From NCBI GenBank assembly GCA_039927975.1, contig JBDSTZ010000020.1:1-8656 (forward strand): DNA of 8,656 bases. Reading direction: 5' to 3'. The stretch is from JBDSTZ01 sp039927975 (GTDB taxonomy: Bacteria > Pseudomonadota > Gammaproteobacteria > Burkholderiales > Burkholderiaceae_D). Made by a program: the position numbers and the translations under genes. Of this stretch, positions 6,898 to 8,656 are shown in pieces (position 1 is the first letter of the stretch; every line of letters starts with the position of its first letter). The notes beneath the pieces were generated by a model. It was not told where the DNA came from, did no database searches, and was given only the letters and a program-made list of their open reading frames with translations.

Positions 6898-7338
6898 CAC
6901 CGGCGTAGCTACCTGGTCGGCATCGATGGCGAGATGCGCGCGCGCGGACGCAAGCCCGGCGGCGCGGCGTGGGCGGTCGCCGTCGAAAAGCCGCGTTTCG
7001 GCGTGCGCGAGGTGGGCGGGGTCGTTGAACTCGACGACCGGGCGATCGCCACCTCGGGCGACTACCGGCGCTGGATCGACATCGCCGGAACGCGCTATGC
7101 GCACACGATGAATCCGACGCTCGGGCAGCCGGCGTCGAACCGCCTGGCGGCGGTGACGGTGTTCGGCGCCACCTGCATGCTCGCCGACGCCTGGCGACCG
7201 CGTTGCTGGTGCTCGGAGAGGACGCGGGCCCGGCACTGGCGCGCCGGCGCGGCATGGATGCGCTGTTCGTGCTGCGCGAGGGTGGCGCGACGCGCGAGCT
7301 GTTGGATCCTCGGCGGAAAACCGTCCGACGCCGCGTGA
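6898..7338 (+). pseudogene. apbE: apbE remnant (FAD:protein FMN transferase), 5'-truncated and frameshifted
   Basis: ApbE proteins attach FMN to Thr or Ser of exported redox proteins such as Nqr/Rnf subunits and have about 300-350 residues. Only the C-terminal part is here. It runs from SYLVGIDGEMRARGRKP (first codon 6907) through the ELDDRAIATSGDYRRW region (from 7030) and RYAHTMNPTLGQPASN to CMLADAW (ending 7194). The family's ADA-ATAL motif then continues in the +1 frame as ATALLVLGEDAGPALARRRGMDALFVLREGG, to about 7310. One G is missing at 7193-7194 (TGGCG where TGGGCG restores the frame). The His-x-x-Asp-Pro-x-x-Gly motif reads HTMNPTLG, with Asp replaced by Asn. No N-terminal half, start codon or ribosome site exists, because the intact GH43 gene ends at 6854. 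The TGA at 7336-7338 closes the original frame. Homology edges are approximate. The gene converges on the ribose-phosphate pyrophosphokinase gene. Confidence 0.8.
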
Positions 7339-7368
7339 TCCCTGCCAGGCCCGGGGCCGCTCAAACGC

Positions 7369-8286
7369 TCATGCGCCTGGCGCGGCGCCGTCCGGCTGGC
7401 CGGCCAATTGCGCCGCGATGGCCTCGCCCAGCGCGGCCGACATGTCGATGCAATTGGACGGGTGCGTGACGCAATTGGTGCTCGCCACGCCGGCCACCCC
7501 GGCCGCCAGCAACTGTTCGTAAGCCTGCTCGGCGAAAATCGCGTGGATCAAGACGCACCATGGCGGCTGCGCGCCCACTTCGCGCAGCCTGGCGGCGGCG
7601 GCCATCAAGGTGCGCCCGGTCGAGGCGATATCGTCGAGCAGCACCGGGGTGCGGTCGCGCCAGGCGTCGATGCCCGGCACCGTCACGCTGACCGCGCGGT
7701 CGCCGGTGCGGGTTTTCTTCAGCAGCACGCTGGGGCAGCCGATGCCGGCCGCCACCTCGGCGACCCACTGTTCACTCTCCTCGTCGGGGCCGACCAGCAG
7801 CGGCCGGGCGATCCGGCTGGCGATCCAGGCGGCCAGGCCGGGGGCCGATTTCACCGCGCGCGCCGGAACGCTGTAGATCTCGCCGAGCCGGTGCAGCCGG
7901 TGCAGGTGCGGATCGACCGTCACCAGCGCGTCGCAGACGCTCGACAGCAGACGCGCGAAATGGCGCGCCGTGACGCCCTCGCCGGCCTGGAAGCGGGCGT
8001 CCTGGCGCATATAGGCCAGGTAGGGCAGCGCCAGCCCGACGCTGCGGCAGCCAAGCTCGCGCGCCACCGAGGCGGCCAGATACAGGGCCAGCGCCTTGCG
8101 GTCCGGGTCCGCCAGGCTGCACACGATGACCAGGTCGCGACCGGCGATGGCGCTTTGGAAGCGCACATAGCTTTCGCCGTCGGGAAACCGGCGGGTCTCC
8201 CAGGCGCCGCGCTCCCAGCCCTGCGCGCGGCAAATGCCGTCGGCCATGACCTCGTTGCCGGGCATGGCGAACACGATCGGTTCCAT
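7369..8286 (-). CDS. Ribose-phosphate pyrophosphokinase (PRPP synthetase) paralogue
   Basis: The product has 305 residues. It should transfer pyrophosphate from ATP to ribose 5-phosphate, giving PRPP for nucleotide, His and Trp synthesis in the cytoplasm. Recognisable family motifs are RRFPDGESYVRF (32-43), LPYLAYMRQDARF (87-99), VDPHLHRLHRL (124-134), a flexible-loop equivalent KKTRTGDRA (190-198) and the PRPP loop LLDDIASTGRTL (216-227). The PRPP loop differs from the usual bacterial DDMIDTAGT, so this is probably an accessory paralogue and not the housekeeping enzyme. Such copies are often encoded next to nucleoside phosphorylase and stress genes in beta- and gammaproteobacteria, which suits a role in nucleoside or ribose phosphate salvage under low oxygen. 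The start at 8286 has GGAGG (8295-8291) four bases upstream. The open frame further upstream to 8418 crosses the promoter and is not coding. Its own FNR/Anr box lies at 8380-8393. Confidence 0.87.
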   Translation of the reverse strand: MEPIVFAMPGNEVMADGICRAQGWERGAWETRRFPDGESYVRFQSAIAGRDLVIVCSLADPDRKALALYLAASVARELGCRSVGLALPYLAYMRQDARFQAGEGVTARHFARLLSSVCDALVTVDPHLHRLHRLGEIYSVPARAVKSAPGLAAWIASRIARPLLVGPDEESEQWVAEVAAGIGCPSVLLKKTRTGDRAVSVTVPGIDAWRDRTPVLLDDIASTGRTLMAAAARLREVGAQPPWCVLIHAIFAEQAYEQLLAAGVAGVASTNCVTHPSNCIDMSAALGEAIAAQLAGQPDGAAPGA

Positions 8287-8350
8287 GTTTCCTCCAATAA
8301 CCTGGCGCCGCTGACACCGGCGCCATCGATGCGCGGTGCGCGCATGTTCC

Positions 8351-8356
8351 ATCATA
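8351..8356 (-). promoter_or_regulatory. -10 element of the PRPP synthetase promoter
   Basis: TATGAT on the minus strand matches TATAAT at five of six positions. It begins 23 bp after the near end of the FNR-type box at 8380-8393. Transcription would start at about 8344, placing the box centre near -42 and giving a 58-base leader. Confidence 0.6.
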
Positions 8357-8379
8357 GCGGCCGGCCAGCGGCATATTCC

Positions 8380-8393
8380 TTGATGCAAATCAA
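8380..8393. promoter_or_regulatory. FNR/Anr box serving the PRPP synthetase gene
   Basis: TTGATGCAAATCAA fits TTGAT-N4-ATCAA, the consensus of the oxygen-sensing iron-sulfur regulators FNR, Anr and Dnr, at all ten defined bases. The arms extend one further pair (C/G). Its position near -42 from the leftward promoter is that of a class II activator site. It would sit near -108 relative to the usp promoter. Confidence 0.75.
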
Positions 8394-8444
8394 GCCAGCT
8401 TGCCTGGCCGCAGTTCACCGCGCCGGCGCGGAAACGGCGTCAAC

Positions 8445-8458
8445 TTGATCCACATCAA
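8445..8458. promoter_or_regulatory. FNR/Anr box serving the universal stress protein gene
   Basis: TTGATCCACATCAA matches TTGAT-N4-ATCAA at all ten defined bases. With its flanks (AC before, GT after) it forms an 18-bp palindrome with perfect 7-bp arms. It lies near -42 of the rightward promoter, as expected for class II activation at low oxygen. Confidence 0.8.
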
Positions 8459-8481
8459 GTGGCAATCGGGACAGCGCGGCG

Positions 8482-8487
8482 TACAGT
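8482..8487 (+). promoter_or_regulatory. -10 element of the universal stress protein promoter
   Basis: TACAGT matches TATAAT at four of six positions. It starts 23 bp after the FNR-type box, exactly the gap seen on the opposite promoter. A start near 8494 leaves a 29-base leader. No good -35 is present, as is usual for class II FNR promoters where the regulator overlaps that region. Confidence 0.5.
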
Positions 8488-8522
8488 CGATCAATACCAA
8501 ACAACTTCAACGGGAGCTGACC

Positions 8523-8656
8523 ATGTACAAGACCATCCTGGTTCATGTCGACACCGGCGCGCGATCCGCGCAGCGCGTCGACCTCGCGGCGCGGCTGGCG
8601 ATCGCCAACGGCGCCCATCTGGTGGGCACCGCGCCCACCGGGCTGTCGGCGTACAT
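8523..8656 (+). CDS. Universal stress protein (UspA family), 5' part only
   Basis: Only 44 complete codons are visible before the window ends. The start MYKTILVHVDTGARSAQRV, followed by DLAARLAIANGAHLVG, is the first beta strand and helix of the Usp fold. It includes the Asp (residue 10) that normally lines the nucleotide pocket. Usp proteins are cytoplasmic and help cells survive energy and oxygen stress; many proteobacterial copies belong to the FNR/Anr regulon. GGGAG at 8512-8516, six bases before the ATG, supports the start. The gene diverges from the PRPP synthetase gene across 236 bp and has its own FNR-type box. Whether it has one or two Usp domains cannot be seen. Confidence 0.82.
   Translation, partial: MYKTILVHVDTGARSAQRVDLAARLAIANGAHLVGTAPTGLSAY

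Noticed and set aside
7344..7381. Inverted repeat GCCAGGC / GCCTGGC around the convergent gene ends
   Set aside because: The 24-bp loop is long and no T tract follows on either strand; one arm lies in the PRPP synthetase coding end. It is weak as a bidirectional terminator.
7408..8448. Open frame on the plus strand over the PRPP synthetase gene and its promoter
   Set aside because: It crosses the FNR-type boxes and is antisense to a protein with clear PRPP synthetase motifs.
1..8656. CRISPR arrays, tRNA or rRNA genes, insertion sequences, phage or defence genes
   Set aside because: None seen. The only regular repeat is the two-copy 19-mer at 777-828, and no transposase or RNA gene signature was recognised.

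Overview
The window is GC-rich, apart from an AT-rich intergenic stretch at about 700-970. It reads like chromosomal DNA of a Gram-negative, polysaccharide-degrading proteobacterium. A betaproteobacterium of the Oxalobacteraceae type (Massilia, Duganella and relatives) is my best guess. It rests on the style of the protein families, their Sec signal peptides and two consensus FNR/Anr boxes; no marker gene confirms it.

Left part (1-6854) is a glycan-use locus. A polysaccharide lyase-like gene of the alginate lyase superfamily runs leftward out of the window (726 to 1, 5' end only). A 750-bp intergenic region separates it from a rightward operon: a GH31 alpha-xylosidase/alpha-glucosidase with an inserted PA14 domain (1477-4389), a GH43-like five-bladed beta-propeller enzyme (4409-5416), and a GH43 enzyme with a C-terminal CBM6-like domain (5466-6854, apparent TTG start). 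All four proteins carry predicted export signals. They would act in the periplasm or at the cell surface on branched plant-type glycans, the GH31 removing alpha-linked xylose or glucose and the GH43s removing arabinose or xylose. No TonB-dependent receptor, transporter or regulator lies inside the window. The intergenic region holds a 14-bp palindrome matching the LacI-family operator consensus, two copies of TGATATCGGA, and a perfect 19-bp direct repeat with a 33-bp period.

Middle part (6855-7338) is the remnant of an apbE gene (FAD:protein FMN transferase). Only its C-terminal part survives. It begins about 45 bp after the GH43 stop, carries a one-base frameshift near 7194 and has lost conserved motif residues. 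This looks like the scar where the glycan locus meets older chromosome.

Right part (7369-8656) is a separate module, probably controlled by oxygen. A divergent paralogue of ribose-phosphate pyrophosphokinase (8286 to 7369) and the start of a universal stress protein gene (from 8523) are transcribed away from each other. Each has its own perfect TTGAT-N4-ATCAA FNR/Anr box and its own -10 element, with the same 23-bp gap between box and -10. This predicts two class II FNR/Anr-activated promoters back to back.
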